From Micromonospora sp. MA102 (GTDB taxonomy: Bacteria; Actinomycetota; Actinomycetes; Mycobacteriales; Micromonosporaceae): a stretch of 64,000 bases of DNA. How positions within the stretch are numbered: the stretch's first letter is position 1; every line of letters begins with the position of its first letter. The notes beneath the pieces are model-generated. The model saw only the letters and a list, made by a program, of their open reading frames with translations. It was not told where the DNA came from and did no database searches. Of the stretch, positions 44,556 through 53,275 are shown one piece after another. The DNA lies in assembly GCF_025460765.1 (NCBI RefSeq), contig NZ_JAMWEG010000003.1, forward strand, positions 62,001 through 126,000, in the 5' to 3' direction. The position numbers were made by a program, and so were the translations under genes.

Positions 44556-46556
44556 GTGGGGAGGGAAGATTCACACTACCGCCCCGAGGGCGGTGACGGG
44601 CGCGGATCGGCGGGTCCCGCCTCCGGCGGGGCCACCGGCCGCGTCTCGATCCCCGGCACCAGCCCCGCCCACCGCCCCGGGCCGGCCGCCGGGTCCGCCC
44701 CGGTGGGCCGCGCCAACCCCGGAGAGTACGGCCGTCCCGGCCCGCGGGACCACGGCCACGCCGACCCCCGGCAGTACGGCGCCGGGTCACGGGATCACGG
44801 CCACGCCGACCCCAGGCAGTACGGCCAGGCAGCCCCGCAGGACTACGGGCGGGCCGCGCCGCAGGACTACGGGCGGGCCGCGCCGCGCGAATACGGGCAG
44901 GCCGCGCCGCGCGAATACGGGCAGGCCGCACCGCGCGGCTACGGGCAGGCCGCCCCGCAGGACCACGGGCAGGCCGACCCGCGGGGCTACGGCCCGGGTC
45001 CGGCCGCGCCGGTGAGCTGGCCCGGGTACGACGCGCCCGGCGGCATCCCGGTGAGCCCGCCGGTGCCCCCGGTCGGGGCGGCCCCGCCTCCGCCGTCGCC
45101 CCCGCCTCCGCGCCCGCGCCGCCTCCGGCTGGTCGCGGTGCTGGCCAGCGTGCTGATCGTCGCCCTGGCCGCGGTCGGGCTGGCCGTGGTCCGTCCCGGC
45201 CCGCTGGCCGGCTGGCTGGGCGGGGACTCGCCGACCGCCGCCGCGCAGTCGCCCGAGCCGCCCCCGCCCGCCGTGCTGGCCGGCGCGGACGGCAACGCGC
45301 CGCTGCCCACCCCCGACGGGGTACGCGCCGCGCTCGAACCCCTGGTCCGCGCCGCCGCGCTCGGCGACCGGGTCAACGTCTCGGTGGCCGACGTGGCGAC
45401 CGGCCAGGCGCTCTATGGCAGGGGGCAGGACAGCCCGACCGTGCCCGCGTCGGTGACCAAGCTGGCGACCGGGGTCGCCGTGCTGGCGGCCCGCGGCCCG
45501 GCGTACCGGATCCCCACCCGGGCGGTCGCCGGCCCGACCCCCGGCGAGGTGGTCCTGGTCGGCGGCGGTGACCCGACCCTCGCGGTCGACAAGAACGGCT
45601 TCTATCCCGGCGCGGCCCGGCTGGACGACCTCGCCGCCCAGGTGCGCAAGGCGCTCGGCGGCACCGCCCCGACCAAGGTCACCGTCGACTCGTCCCTGTT
45701 CAGCGGCCCCGTGTACGAGCCCGGCTGGGACTCCGACATCCCCACCGGCGGGTTTGGCGCGGCGATCACCGCGCTGATGACCGACGGCGCGCGGCGGGAC
45801 GCGGCGGAGGCCCGGCGCACCGCCGAGGCCACGAACCACGCGGCCGAGCGGGTGCCCCAGCCGGACCTGACGGCCGGACGGCAGTTCGCCAAGCTCCTCG
45901 GGCTCTCCGGCGCCGCCGCCGAGGTGAAGCGGGGCACCGCGCCCGCCGCCTCCGGCGAGACGGCGGCCGGGACGCCCGCTCCCGGCACCGAGCTGGGCAC
46001 GGTCCAGTCGCTGCCGATGGTCCGCCTGGTCGACATCATGATCAGCGACAGCGACAACGTGATCGCCGAGGCCATGGCCCGCCAGGTCGCGCTCGCCAAG
46101 GGCAAGCCGGGCTCGTTCGCCGGTGGCGCGGCCGCCACCGACCAGGTGCTCGGCGAGCTGGGGCTGCCGGCCGACGAGATCAGCCTGGCCGACGGCAGCG
46201 GGCTGTCCCGCACCAACCGGATCAGCCCGTCGCTGCTCACCGATCTGATCACGCTCGCCGGCAACGGCAGCCATCCCGACCTGGCCGCGATCTTCGGCGG
46301 GCTGCCGGTGGGCGGCTGGTCCGGCACCCTGGACGAGCGCTACCAGGCGGCGGTGACGAAGGCCGGTGCGGGCGTGGTCCGGGCGAAGACCGGGACGCTC
46401 AGCGGGGTGAACGCCATCGCCGGGCTGGTCACCACGACCGACGGCCGGCTGCTCACCTTCGCCGTCCTCACCGACCGCACCCCGGACACCCTCGACGAGA
46501 CCCGGCAGGCACTCGACCGGATCTCCTCGGCGCTGGCCGGCTGCGGCTGCCGCTGA
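44556..46556 (+). CDS. dacB: D-alanyl-D-alanine carboxypeptidase (PBP4/DacB type) with repeat-rich N-terminus
   Basis: 666 residues. A cytoplasmic N-terminal region of about 190 residues is low-complexity, with seven octapeptides of the form [QR]-A-[AD]-P-x-x-[YH]-G. One membrane helix ([22 protein letters not shown]) precedes a serine DD-peptidase domain with SVTK (catalytic serine), SDSDN, and KTGTLSG. S13 enzymes trim or cut peptidoglycan cross-links. The domain is close in length to others of family S13; the octapeptide array is not part of the standard domain. GTG 44556 has GGAGGAGG upstream. Gene order ppa-dacB-metalloprotease-tilS-hpt matches M. tuberculosis. Confidence 0.92.
   Translation: MGREDSHYRPEGGDGRGSAGPASGGATGRVSIPGTSPAHRPGPAAGSAPVGRANPGEYGRPGPRDHGHADPRQYGAGSRDHGHADPRQYGQAAPQDYGRAAPQDYGRAAPREYGQAAPREYGQAAPRGYGQAAPQDHGQADPRGYGPGPAAPVSWPGYDAPGGIPVSPPVPPVGAAPPPPSPPPPRPRRLRLVAVLASVLIVALAAVGLAVVRPGPLAGWLGGDSPTAAAQSPEPPPPAVLAGADGNAPLPTPDGVRAALEPLVRAAALGDRVNVSVADVATGQALYGRGQDSPTVPASVTKLATGVAVLAARGPAYRIPTRAVAGPTPGEVVLVGGGDPTLAVDKNGFYPGAARLDDLAAQVRKALGGTAPTKVTVDSSLFSGPVYEPGWDSDIPTGGFGAAITALMTDGARRDAAEARRTAEATNHAAERVPQPDLTAGRQFAKLLGLSGAAAEVKRGTAPAASGETAAGTPAPGTELGTVQSLPMVRLVDIMISDSDNVIAEAMARQVALAKGKPGSFAGGAAATDQVLGELGLPADEISLADGSGLSRTNRISPSLLTDLITLAGNGSHPDLAAIFGGLPVGGWSGTLDERYQAAVTKAGAGVVRAKTGTLSGVNAIAGLVTTTDGRLLTFAVLTDRTPDTLDETRQALDRISSALAGCGCR
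44750..44993 (+). repeat. Tandem 24-bp coding repeats in dacB, preceded by a longer duplication
   Basis: Seven 24-bp units from 44826 to 44993 code for the octapeptides [48 protein letters not shown] and QADPRGYG. Before them the stretch coding [11 protein letters not shown] occurs twice. A slippage-prone tract. Confidence 0.85.
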
Positions 46557-46624
46557 CCGTCCCGCCCGGTGCGGCCGGCGTCGATCGGCGCTCGTGAGCC
46601 CGGGTGGGGGTGTCGCGGCGCGGG

Positions 46625-46630
46625 TACGGT
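46625..46630 (+). promoter_or_regulatory. -10 box of leaderless metalloprotease gene
   Basis: TACGGT, 6 nt before ATG 46637. Confidence 0.5.
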
Positions 46631-46636
46631 GGGTTC

Positions 46637-47707
46637 ATGGCGCAGTTCGTGGACTGGGATCTGGCCGCCGCGACCGCGGGGGCGCTGGGCAAGTCGGGCC
46701 CCCGGGTGTCGTACGCCGAGGCCACCGACGTGGTGGGCGAGCTGCGCCGGCTGACCGAGGAGGCCGCCGGCCACGTCGCCGACTACACCGGCCTGCGCCC
46801 CCAGGTCACCCACCCGCCGGTCCGCGTGGTCGACCGCCGGGACTGGGCGGCCGCCAACATCGCCGGCCTCCGCGAGGTGATCACCCCGCTGGTGGACCGG
46901 CTCTCCGGCGACAAGCGCCCCGGCCCGCTCACCGAGGCGATCGGTTCCCGGCTCACCGGGGTGCAGGCCGGCACGGTGCTGGCGTACCTGTCCGGCCGGG
47001 TGCTCGGCCAGTACGAGGTCTTCGCCGGTGACCCCGGCCAGCTGCTGCTGGTCGCCCCGAACATCGTGGACGTGGAACGGAAGCTGGGGGCCGACCCGCG
47101 AGACTTCCGGCTCTGGGTCTGCCTGCACGAGGTGACCCACCGGACCCAGTTCACCGCCGTGCCGTGGATGCGGGCGTACTTCCTCAGCGAGGTGCAGGCG
47201 TTCGTGGACGCGTCGCAGGGCGGCGAGCACCTCCTGGAGCGGCTGCGCCGCGCGGTGGCCACGCTCTCCGACGCGGTGAAGGACCCGGACAGCCGGGCCA
47301 GCGTGCTGGACATCGTGCAGACCCCCGCGCAGCGGGCCGTGCTGGACCGGCTCACCGCGCTCATGACCCTGCTGGAAGGGCACGCCGAGTTCGTCATGGA
47401 CGGCGTGGGCCCGCAGGTCATCCCCAGCGTCGAGTCGATCCGGGCGGCGTTCAACCGCCGCCGGGAGTCCGGCAACGCGCTGGAGAAGGCGATCCGCCGG
47501 GTGCTCGGCATCGAGGTCAAGATGCGCCAGTACGCGGAGGGCCGCAAGTTCGTGCACGGGGTCGTGGACCGGGTCGGCATGGCCGGCTTCAACAAGATCT
47601 TCTCCTCGCCGCTGACCCTGCCCCGGCTCGACGAGCTGGGCGACCCGGACGCCTGGGTGGCCCGGGTGCACGGCGGTGCGGCGACCATCCCGCCAGTCGC
47701 CGGCTGA
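46637..47707 (+). CDS. Zinc-dependent metalloprotease-like protein (Rv3626c type, DUF2342)
   Basis: 356 residues. Contains HEVTH (in VCLHEVTHRTQF, about residue 160), an HExxH zinc site, and a downstream LLEGHAEFVMDGVG that can supply the third ligand glutamate. Family proteins were once listed as F420-biosynthesis associated, but are now treated as zinc-dependent metalloproteases; the substrate is unknown. Mostly helical, no signal peptide. ATG 46637 has the TACGGT box 6 nt upstream and no Shine-Dalgarno. Overlaps or abuts tilS. Confidence 0.88.
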   Translation: MAQFVDWDLAAATAGALGKSGPRVSYAEATDVVGELRRLTEEAAGHVADYTGLRPQVTHPPVRVVDRRDWAAANIAGLREVITPLVDRLSGDKRPGPLTEAIGSRLTGVQAGTVLAYLSGRVLGQYEVFAGDPGQLLLVAPNIVDVERKLGADPRDFRLWVCLHEVTHRTQFTAVPWMRAYFLSEVQAFVDASQGGEHLLERLRRAVATLSDAVKDPDSRASVLDIVQTPAQRAVLDRLTALMTLLEGHAEFVMDGVGPQVIPSVESIRAAFNRRRESGNALEKAIRRVLGIEVKMRQYAEGRKFVHGVVDRVGMAGFNKIFSSPLTLPRLDELGDPDAWVARVHGGAATIPPVAG

Positions 47708-48686
47708 GTTGGCTGTTGCCCCGCCGGTCGCCGCCGTCCGGCTCGCCGTACGCCGGGCGCTGACCGGGCTGCCGGGGGCCGGGCCGGTGCTGGTGGCCTG
47801 CTCCGGCGGCGCCGACTCGCTGGCCCTGGCCGCCGCCACCGCCTTCGTGGCGCCCCGCCTCGGCCGCCGGGCCGGCCTGGTGACGGTCGACCACGGCCTG
47901 CAACCCAGCTCGGCCGAGCGCGCCGAGACGGTGGCTTGCTGGGCGCGCGAGGCCGGTCTCGACCCCGTCGAGGTGGTTCCGGTGCGTGTCGCCGGCCGGC
48001 CCGGCGGCCCGGAGGCGGCCGCCCGGGAGGCCCGGTACGCCGCCCTGTTGGCCAGCGCGCGCCAGCACCGCGCGGCCGGGGTGCTGCTCGGGCACACCCG
48101 GGACGACCAGGCCGAGACCGTGCTGCTCGCGCTCGCCCGGGGCGCCGGCCCGCGTGGCCTGTCCGGCATGCCGCCCCGCCGCGAGTGGGACGGGGTGCCG
48201 CTGCTGCGCCCGCTGCTCGACGTCCCCCGCGACGACACCCGGGCCGCGTGTGCCGCGCTGGGTCTCACGCCCTGGGCCGACCCGCACAATGCCGACCCCG
48301 CGTACGCCCGGTCGCGGGTCCGCGCCGACGTGCTGCCCGCGCTGGTCCGGGCGCTGGGCGCCGGGGTGGTGGGCAACCTGGCCCGGACCGCCCGCCTGCT
48401 GGCCGCCGACACCGCGGCGCTGGACGACCTCGCCGCCGCCGCGCTCGACGAGGCCCGGGCGGCCGAGGGCGGGCTCTCGGTCGACGCCCTGGTCGCGCTG
48501 CCGGCGGCGGTACGCACCCGGGTGCTGCACGCCTGGGCCCGGGAGCTGGGCGCCCCGCCGGCCGCCCTGTCGCACCGGCACGTGGCGGCGCTGGACGCTC
48601 TCGTCACGGACTGGCACGGGCAGGGTCCGGCACACCTGCCCGGCGGCCTCCCCGTGCGCCGCCACGGCGGCCGCCTCACCACCTGA
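47676..48686 (+). CDS. tilS: tRNA(Ile)-lysidine synthase
   Basis: 336 residues from GTG 47676, or 325 from TTG 47709, the first start after the upstream stop; the sequence does not decide. The N-type ATP pyrophosphatase P-loop is CSGGADSLAL, followed by VTVDHGLQPSS, the GHTRDDQAETVLL motif and RPLLDVPRDDTRAACAALGL. TilS puts lysine on cytidine 34 of the AUA-reading isoleucine tRNA, which makes it essential. Shorter than E. coli TilS, as usual for actinobacteria. Lies between the metalloprotease and hpt, but a regulator and a mini-gene separate it from hpt here. Confidence 0.92.
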   Translation: MRRPSRQSPAELAVAPPVAAVRLAVRRALTGLPGAGPVLVACSGGADSLALAAATAFVAPRLGRRAGLVTVDHGLQPSSAERAETVACWAREAGLDPVEVVPVRVAGRPGGPEAAAREARYAALLASARQHRAAGVLLGHTRDDQAETVLLALARGAGPRGLSGMPPRREWDGVPLLRPLLDVPRDDTRAACAALGLTPWADPHNADPAYARSRVRADVLPALVRALGAGVVGNLARTARLLAADTAALDDLAAAALDEARAAEGGLSVDALVALPAAVRTRVLHAWARELGAPPAALSHRHVAALDALVTDWHGQGPAHLPGGLPVRRHGGRLTT

Positions 48687-48837
48687 CCCCGCCGCCGGCG
48701 CCGCGTCGCCCGCCCGCTCGGCGAGGTGGCGGTAGCCCAGGCCGATCCCCGTCGGCGCTGACCCGGGGCGGGCGCCCGGCGGCGGCCACACGGCCGGGTC
48801 GGAGTCCCGGTTCGACGACGCGGTGCTGGACTCGTGA

Positions 48838-49800
48838 TCAGGCGCCCACCCGCTCCCGGAACGTGGTCCGGTAGGCGAGCGGGGTGGTGCCGACCCGGCG
48901 GGTGAAGTGGTGTCGCAGCGCCGCCGCGTCGCCGAACCCGGCCTGGTCGGCGACGCTCTCCACGCTCAGCCGGGTCTCCTCCAGCAGCCGCCGCGCGAGC
49001 AGCACCCGCTGGTTGGTCAGCCAGTCGTGCGGCGTCGTGCCGGTCTCGGCCCGGAAGCGGCGGGCGAAGGTGCGGGGCGCCATGCCGGCCCGGGCGGCAA
49101 GCTCGTCCACGGTCACCGTCCGGTCCAGGTGCCCCATCAGCCACTCCAGCACCGGCTCCAGGGTGGGCGCCTCGGGCGCCTTCGGGATGGGCGCCTCGAC
49201 GTACTGGGCCTGGCCGCCGTCGCGGTGCGGCGGGACGACCATCCGCCGGGCCAGCCGCGTGGCCGTTGCCGAGCCGTGCGCCTGGCGGACCAGGTGCAGG
49301 CAGGCGTCGATGCCGGCAGCGGTGCCGGCGCTCGTGAGCAGCCGACCGTCCTGCACGTAGAGCGAGTTGCAGTGCACCCGGGCCGCCGGGAACCGCTCCT
49401 GCAGGTCGTCGACGTGCCGCCAGTGGGTGGTGCAGTCGCGCCCGTCGAGCAGGCCCGCCGCACCGAGCACGAACGCCCCGGAGCAGACGCTGAGCAGCCA
49501 GGCGCCCCGGTCGGCGGCCCAGCGCAGCGCGGCCAGCACCGGCTCGGGGACCGCCGTCGCCCCGTCCCCGTGGGCGGGCACGGCCACCAGGTCGGCGTCC
49601 TCGACCGGGGTCAGGTCGGCGGTCGGGGTGAGCAGGAAGCCGGACCGGCTGCGGACGGGCCCGCCGTCCACCGTGCAGACGTCGAACCGGTAGCCGGGGA
49701 AACCGTCGGCCGTGCGGTCGGTGCCGAACACCTCGGCGACGACACCGAGTTCGAACGCGGCGACCTCTTCGAGGGCGATGACGGCGACGGATCGAAGCAT
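48838..49800 (-). CDS. GlxA/FtrA-type AraC-family regulator with DJ-1/PfpI-like sensor domain
   Basis: 320 residues. The N-terminal glutamine-amidotransferase-like domain (about 1-180) has VAVIALEEVAAFELGVVAEVF and LLSVCSGAFVLGAAGLLDG with the nucleophile-elbow cysteine, which in these regulators is thought to sense rather than catalyse. The C-terminal AraC domain (about 215-310) has two helix-turn-helix units: VTVDELAARAGMAPRTFARRFRAETG and SVESVADQAGFGDAAALRHHFTRRVGTTP. ATG 49800 has a TACCCT box 6 nt upstream. A 10-bp inverted repeat lies between it and the divergent mini-gene. It interrupts the usual tilS-hpt adjacency. Confidence 0.9.
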   Translation of the reverse strand: MLRSVAVIALEEVAAFELGVVAEVFGTDRTADGFPGYRFDVCTVDGGPVRSRSGFLLTPTADLTPVEDADLVAVPAHGDGATAVPEPVLAALRWAADRGAWLLSVCSGAFVLGAAGLLDGRDCTTHWRHVDDLQERFPAARVHCNSLYVQDGRLLTSAGTAAGIDACLHLVRQAHGSATATRLARRMVVPPHRDGGQAQYVEAPIPKAPEAPTLEPVLEWLMGHLDRTVTVDELAARAGMAPRTFARRFRAETGTTPHDWLTNQRVLLARRLLEETRLSVESVADQAGFGDAAALRHHFTRRVGTTPLAYRTTFRERVGA

Positions 49801-49806
49801 GTGACG

Positions 49807-49812
49807 AGGGTA
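49807..49812 (-). promoter_or_regulatory. -10 box of leaderless GlxA-type regulator gene
   Basis: TACCCT on the minus strand, 6 nt before ATG 49800. Confidence 0.45.
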
Positions 49813-49821
49813 ACCCTGCGG

Positions 49822-49858
49822 GTGGCAGGAAATCGATGCCCGCTGGCATTCCTGCCAC
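49822..49858. promoter_or_regulatory. Nested inverted repeat, candidate operator of the GlxA-type regulator
   Basis: Outer arms GTGGCAGGAA and TTCCTGCCAC (10 bp perfect), with an inner ATGCC-CGCT-GGCAT pair. TGGCAGGAAT-like sequence on both strands is close to the AdpA-type consensus TGGCSNGWWY. Position between divergent genes supports autoregulation. Confidence 0.6.
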
Positions 49859-49950
49859 TGTCCGGCGGGAGCCGCGGCCCGCAGACTCGATGGTGTCCGG
49901 TGCGCACCGGCGGCGAAAACCACCTCAACCACGCGAAAGCGAGCGCCGCC

Positions 49951-50088
49951 ATGACCGTTCTGCTGCTCCTGCTCTTCCTGCTCCTCCTCGTCGCCGCCAG
50001 CGCCTTCGGGCTGACCGCCGACACCCGGGACTCGGCCGACTGGAAGCCGACCGAGGACGGGCGCCGCTGGCGCTCCGGCACCTGCTGA
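49951..50088 (+). CDS. Small membrane protein, 45 residues
   Basis: MTVLLLLLFLLLLVAASAF makes one membrane helix, followed by a polar tail (GLTADTRDSADWKPTEDGRR) ending in GTC. Divergent from the GlxA-type regulator and likely under its control because the two share the intergenic operator-like repeat. The Shine-Dalgarno is weak (GCGAAAGCGAG). Short actinobacterial proteins with an LTADTRD-type tail after one helix exist, but no function is known to me. Confidence 0.6.
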   Translation: MTVLLLLLFLLLLVAASAFGLTADTRDSADWKPTEDGRRWRSGTC

Positions 50089-50187
50089 GGTGATTTGCTC
50101 CATCTGCGCCGTCAATCCCCGGCGGGACCGCGCCAAAAGGGGCGGCCCCGCCGACGGAGGCCATCCGGCGTACGGCAGGCTAGGAGC

Positions 50188-50763
50188 ATGGCTGACGGCT
50201 CCTGGTACGACGCCGACATCGACCACGTGATCATTTCCGAGGCGCAGATTCGCGAGAAGACCGCGGAACTGGCCAAGCAGGTCTCGGCGGACTACGCCCA
50301 CGTCGAGGACGGTCTCCTGCTGGTCTGCGTGCTCAAGGGCGCGGTCATGTTCATGGCCGACTTCGCCCGCGCGCTGGGCCGCCAGGGCCCGCCCGCCGAG
50401 CTGGACTTCATGGCCATCTCCTCGTACGGGCAGGGCACCACCTCCTCGGGCGTGGTGCGGATCCTCAAGGACCTGGACCGGGACATCGCCGGCCGGCACG
50501 TCGTGGTCGTGGAGGACATCGTCGACTCCGGTCTGACCCTCTCCTGGCTGCTGCGCTACCTGGAGTCGCGCTCCGCGGCCAGCGTCGAGGTGGTCGCCCT
50601 GTTCCGCAAGCCGGACGCGGTCAAGGTGCCGGTCCCGGTGAAGTACGTCGGCTTCGACATCCCGACCGAATTCGTGGTCGGCTACGGCCTCGACTTCGGT
50701 GAGCGCTACCGCGAGGTGCCCTACGTCGGGGTGCTCAAGCCCGAGGTCTACGCCCGGGCCTGA
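50188..50763 (+). CDS. hpt: Hypoxanthine-guanine phosphoribosyltransferase
   Basis: 191 residues. Salvages hypoxanthine and guanine with PRPP to IMP and GMP. Recognised from LLVCVLKGAVMFMADFARAL, the flexible-loop SSYGQGTTSSG, the PRPP-binding VVVVEDIVDSGLTL and the C-terminal VGYGLDFGERYREVPYVGVL. ATG 50188 follows CAGGCT by 6 nt, a -10-like box, or AGGAG by only 1-2 nt, so a leaderless message is more likely than Shine-Dalgarno initiation. Between tilS and ftsH in M. tuberculosis-like order. Confidence 0.96.
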   Translation: MADGSWYDADIDHVIISEAQIREKTAELAKQVSADYAHVEDGLLLVCVLKGAVMFMADFARALGRQGPPAELDFMAISSYGQGTTSSGVVRILKDLDRDIAGRHVVVVEDIVDSGLTLSWLLRYLESRSAASVEVVALFRKPDAVKVPVPVKYVGFDIPTEFVVGYGLDFGERYREVPYVGVLKPEVYARA

Positions 50764-50783
50764 CCCGGGCGCCCGGCTGGTCG

Positions 50784-50810
50784 TCAGCCGACGTTCAGCG
50801 GGCTCTCAGC
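50784..50810 (+). promoter_or_regulatory. Three TCAGC direct repeats with 11-bp period in the ftsH promoter
   Basis: TCAGC at 50784, 50795 and 50806, exactly one helical turn apart, 9 bp before a TACGGT -10 box. This form (repeat plus 6-base spacer) resembles sites of OmpR-family response regulators such as PhoP. Confidence 0.55.
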
Positions 50811-50945
50811 CTTCCGGTCTACGGTAGAGGCCGGTGACGTGGAGGCACCCTCCATGCCCGACCCCTCGAACCGCGTGACCGGGCGGTCGGGTGGCGGGTG
50901 GGGAGCTCCCCGCCACGCCGGCTCAAACCCGGGTTCGCCGTACGC

Positions 50946-50987
50946 GTAAGTGCCGGGCTCGCAAGCTCGCATCTGGCGCGAACGGTG
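50946..50987. repeat. Possible degenerate copy of the intercistronic repeat
   Basis: Contains GTAAGTGCCGGGCTCGCAAG and ends GGCGCGAACGG, loosely matching the core and 3' block of copies 1 and 3. Similarity was judged by eye and is weak. Confidence 0.25.
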
Positions 50988-51115
50988 TACCGTCGAATGA
51001 CCGTGGCGCGGCAGTTGAGGCGCCCCGGGGTCGGGGCCGGCCCGCACGGCGGCTGCGGCCGCCGCCCGAGGCGGCGACACCATTCAGACGGTCAGGACGT
51101 CGATCAGGAGGATGC

Positions 51116-51131
51116 GGGCGCCTCGGCGCCC
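51116..51131 (+). promoter_or_regulatory. Perfect hairpin between the AGGAGG and the ftsH start
   Basis: GGGCGCC-TC-GGCGCCC. Without the hairpin the AGGAGG at 51106-51111 is 29 nt from ATG 51141; folding the 16-nt hairpin reduces this to about 13 nt. Confidence 0.5.
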
Positions 51132-51140
51132 GACAACAGC

Positions 51141-53150
51141 ATGGAACGTACGCGTTTCTTCCGCCGACCGGTGGTCTGGATCATCCTGGTCATCCTCGGC
51201 GCCGTTGTGCTCAGTCAACTTTTCACGGCTGGCCCGAGCTACCACCGCGTGGACACGTCGGTGGCGCTGGACCAGCTCCACACCGCGAAGATCAACAAGG
51301 CGGTCTTCCAGGACAAGGAGCAGACGCTCCAGCTCGACCTGGCCCAGAAGACGAAGTTCGGCGACACCACGACCGACCGGATCGAGGCCCAGTTCCCCTA
51401 CGAGGTGGGCGGTCAGGTCTGGAACGAGGTCCTGGACGCGAAGGCGGCCAACCGGGTCACCGGCCCGGCCGACACCAAGGTCTCCTCGGACAGCATCTGG
51501 GTGAGCCTGCTGGTCAACCTCCTGCCCATCGCGCTGCTCGTGCTCCTGCTGCTGTTCTTCATGTCGCAGATGCAGGGCGGCGGCTCGCGGGTGCTCAACT
51601 TCGGCAAGTCCAAGGCGAAGATGATCACCAAGGACACGCCGAAGACGACCTTCGCGGACGTGGCCGGGGCGGACGAGGCCGTCGAGGAACTGCACGAGAT
51701 CAAGGACTTCCTGCAGAACCCCGCGAAGTACCAGGCCCTGGGCGCCAAGATCCCGAAGGGTGTGCTGCTCTTCGGGCCGCCCGGTACCGGTAAGACCCTG
51801 CTTGCCCGCGCGGTCGCCGGCGAGGCCGGCGTGCCGTTCTACTCCATCTCCGGCTCGGACTTCGTGGAGATGTTCGTCGGTGTCGGCGCCAGCCGGGTCC
51901 GCGACCTCTTCGAGCAGGCCAAGTCGAACGCGCCGGCGATCGTCTTCGTCGACGAGATCGACGCGGTCGGCCGGCACCGTGGTGCCGGCATGGGCGGCGG
52001 CCACGACGAGCGGGAGCAGACCCTCAACCAGCTGCTGGTCGAGATGGACGGCTTCGACACCAAGGGCGGCGTCATCCTGATCGCCGCCACCAACCGGCCG
52101 GACATCCTCGACCCGGCGCTGCTGCGCCCGGGGCGCTTCGACCGGCAGATCCCGGTCGACGCTCCCGACATGGAGGGCCGCAAGGCCATCCTGCGGGTGC
52201 ACGCCAAGGGCAAGCCGTTCACGCCCGACGTCGACCTCGACTCGGTCGCCCGGCGCACCCCCGGCTTCAGCGGCGCCGACCTGGCCAACGTGATCAACGA
52301 GTCCGCGCTGCTCACCGCCCGCAAGGACCAGCGGGCGATCACCAACGACTCCCTGGAGGAGTCGATCGACCGGGTGATCGCCGGTCCGCAGCGCCGGACC
52401 CGGGTGATGAGCGACCAGGAGAAGAAGATCACCGCGTACCACGAGGGTGGGCACGCGCTGGTCGCCTGGGCGCTGCCGCACGCCGCGCCGGTGCACAAGG
52501 TGACCATCCTGTCCCGGGGCCGGTCGCTGGGCCACACCCTGGTCCTGCCGACCGAGGACAAGTACACGCAGACCCGGGCCGAGATGATCGACACTCTGGC
52601 GTACGCGCTGGGTGGCCGGGCCGCCGAGGAGCTGGTCTTCCACGAGCCCACCACCGGCGCCGGCAACGACATCGAGAAGGCCACCCAGCTGGCCCGCGCG
52701 ATGATCACGCAGTACGGCATGAGCTCCAAGCTCGGTGCGATCAAGTACGGCACCAGCGGTGACGAGCCGTTCCTCGGCCGGAACATGGGCCACGAGCGGG
52801 ACTACTCGGACGCGGTGGCCGCCGAGATCGACGGCGAGATGCGGGCGCTGATCGAGCTGGCCCACGACGAGGCCTGGGAGATCCTGGTGGAATACCGGGA
52901 CGTCCTGGACAACATCGTGCTCGAGCTGATGGAGAAGGAAACCCTCTCCACGGCCGACATGGCCCGGATCTGCGCCCGGGTGGCGAAGCGCCCGCCGATG
53001 GCCCCGTACCACGGCTTCGGCAAGCGTCAGCCCTCCACCGAGCCGCCCGTGCTCACGCCCGCGGAGAAGGAGACCCTCAAGGCGCAGGCCCAGGCCGACG
53101 GCGCCTCGGTCGGTGGGGCTCCCTCGAACAACTCGGACGGTACCCACTGA
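51141..53150 (+). CDS. ftsH: ATP-dependent zinc metalloprotease FtsH
   Basis: 669 residues. Two membrane helices (about 8-28 and 118-138) bracket a small outside domain. Then an AAA+ module with [12 protein letters not shown] (Walker A), [10 protein letters not shown] (Walker B) and the second region of homology [19 protein letters not shown]. The protease domain has HEGGH (in [13 protein letters not shown]) and the zinc-ligand aspartate in [11 protein letters not shown]. It degrades membrane and regulatory proteins. The start [10 protein letters not shown] is favoured by the coding pattern, although its AGGAGG is distant. Its stop overlaps a possible CTG start of folE. Confidence 0.96.
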   Translation: MERTRFFRRPVVWIILVILGAVVLSQLFTAGPSYHRVDTSVALDQLHTAKINKAVFQDKEQTLQLDLAQKTKFGDTTTDRIEAQFPYEVGGQVWNEVLDAKAANRVTGPADTKVSSDSIWVSLLVNLLPIALLVLLLLFFMSQMQGGGSRVLNFGKSKAKMITKDTPKTTFADVAGADEAVEELHEIKDFLQNPAKYQALGAKIPKGVLLFGPPGTGKTLLARAVAGEAGVPFYSISGSDFVEMFVGVGASRVRDLFEQAKSNAPAIVFVDEIDAVGRHRGAGMGGGHDEREQTLNQLLVEMDGFDTKGGVILIAATNRPDILDPALLRPGRFDRQIPVDAPDMEGRKAILRVHAKGKPFTPDVDLDSVARRTPGFSGADLANVINESALLTARKDQRAITNDSLEESIDRVIAGPQRRTRVMSDQEKKITAYHEGGHALVAWALPHAAPVHKVTILSRGRSLGHTLVLPTEDKYTQTRAEMIDTLAYALGGRAAEELVFHEPTTGAGNDIEKATQLARAMITQYGMSSKLGAIKYGTSGDEPFLGRNMGHERDYSDAVAAEIDGEMRALIELAHDEAWEILVEYRDVLDNIVLELMEKETLSTADMARICARVAKRPPMAPYHGFGKRQPSTEPPVLTPAEKETLKAQAQADGASVGGAPSNNSDGTH

Positions 53151-53275
53151 CCACCGACCCGACGGCCAGCTCCCCCGACCGGGAGCTGGCCGTCTCCGCG
53201 ACCGAGCCCGACGGGGACGACGCGCTCGACTACGTCGCCGCGCGCCTGATCAGCGGGAAGCTGACCGGGCGGCCC

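Larger units (their letters stand above)
50764..51140. promoter_or_regulatory. Long leader/promoter region of ftsH
   Basis: 377 bp with no supported gene. It contains three TCAGC repeats (50784-50810), a TACGGT box (50820-50825), a possible degenerate copy of the intercistronic repeat around 50946-50987, an AGGAGG at 51106-51111 and a perfect hairpin just before the ftsH start. If transcription begins near 50832 the leader is about 310 nt. Confidence 0.55.

Noticed and set aside
44826..44993. CRISPR-like repeat array
   Set aside because: The 24-bp units are contiguous, in frame and without spacers; they are coding repeats of dacB.
48687..48837. Gene remnant between tilS and the GlxA-type regulator
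   Set aside because: A short G/C3-rich frame ends at 48837, but it has no start and no recognisable domain, so it cannot be told from background.
51112..51504. ATG directly after AGGAGG as an ftsH or separate gene start
   Set aside because: It is out of frame with FtsH and its product is a low-complexity shadow. The spacing to the AGGAGG is zero.
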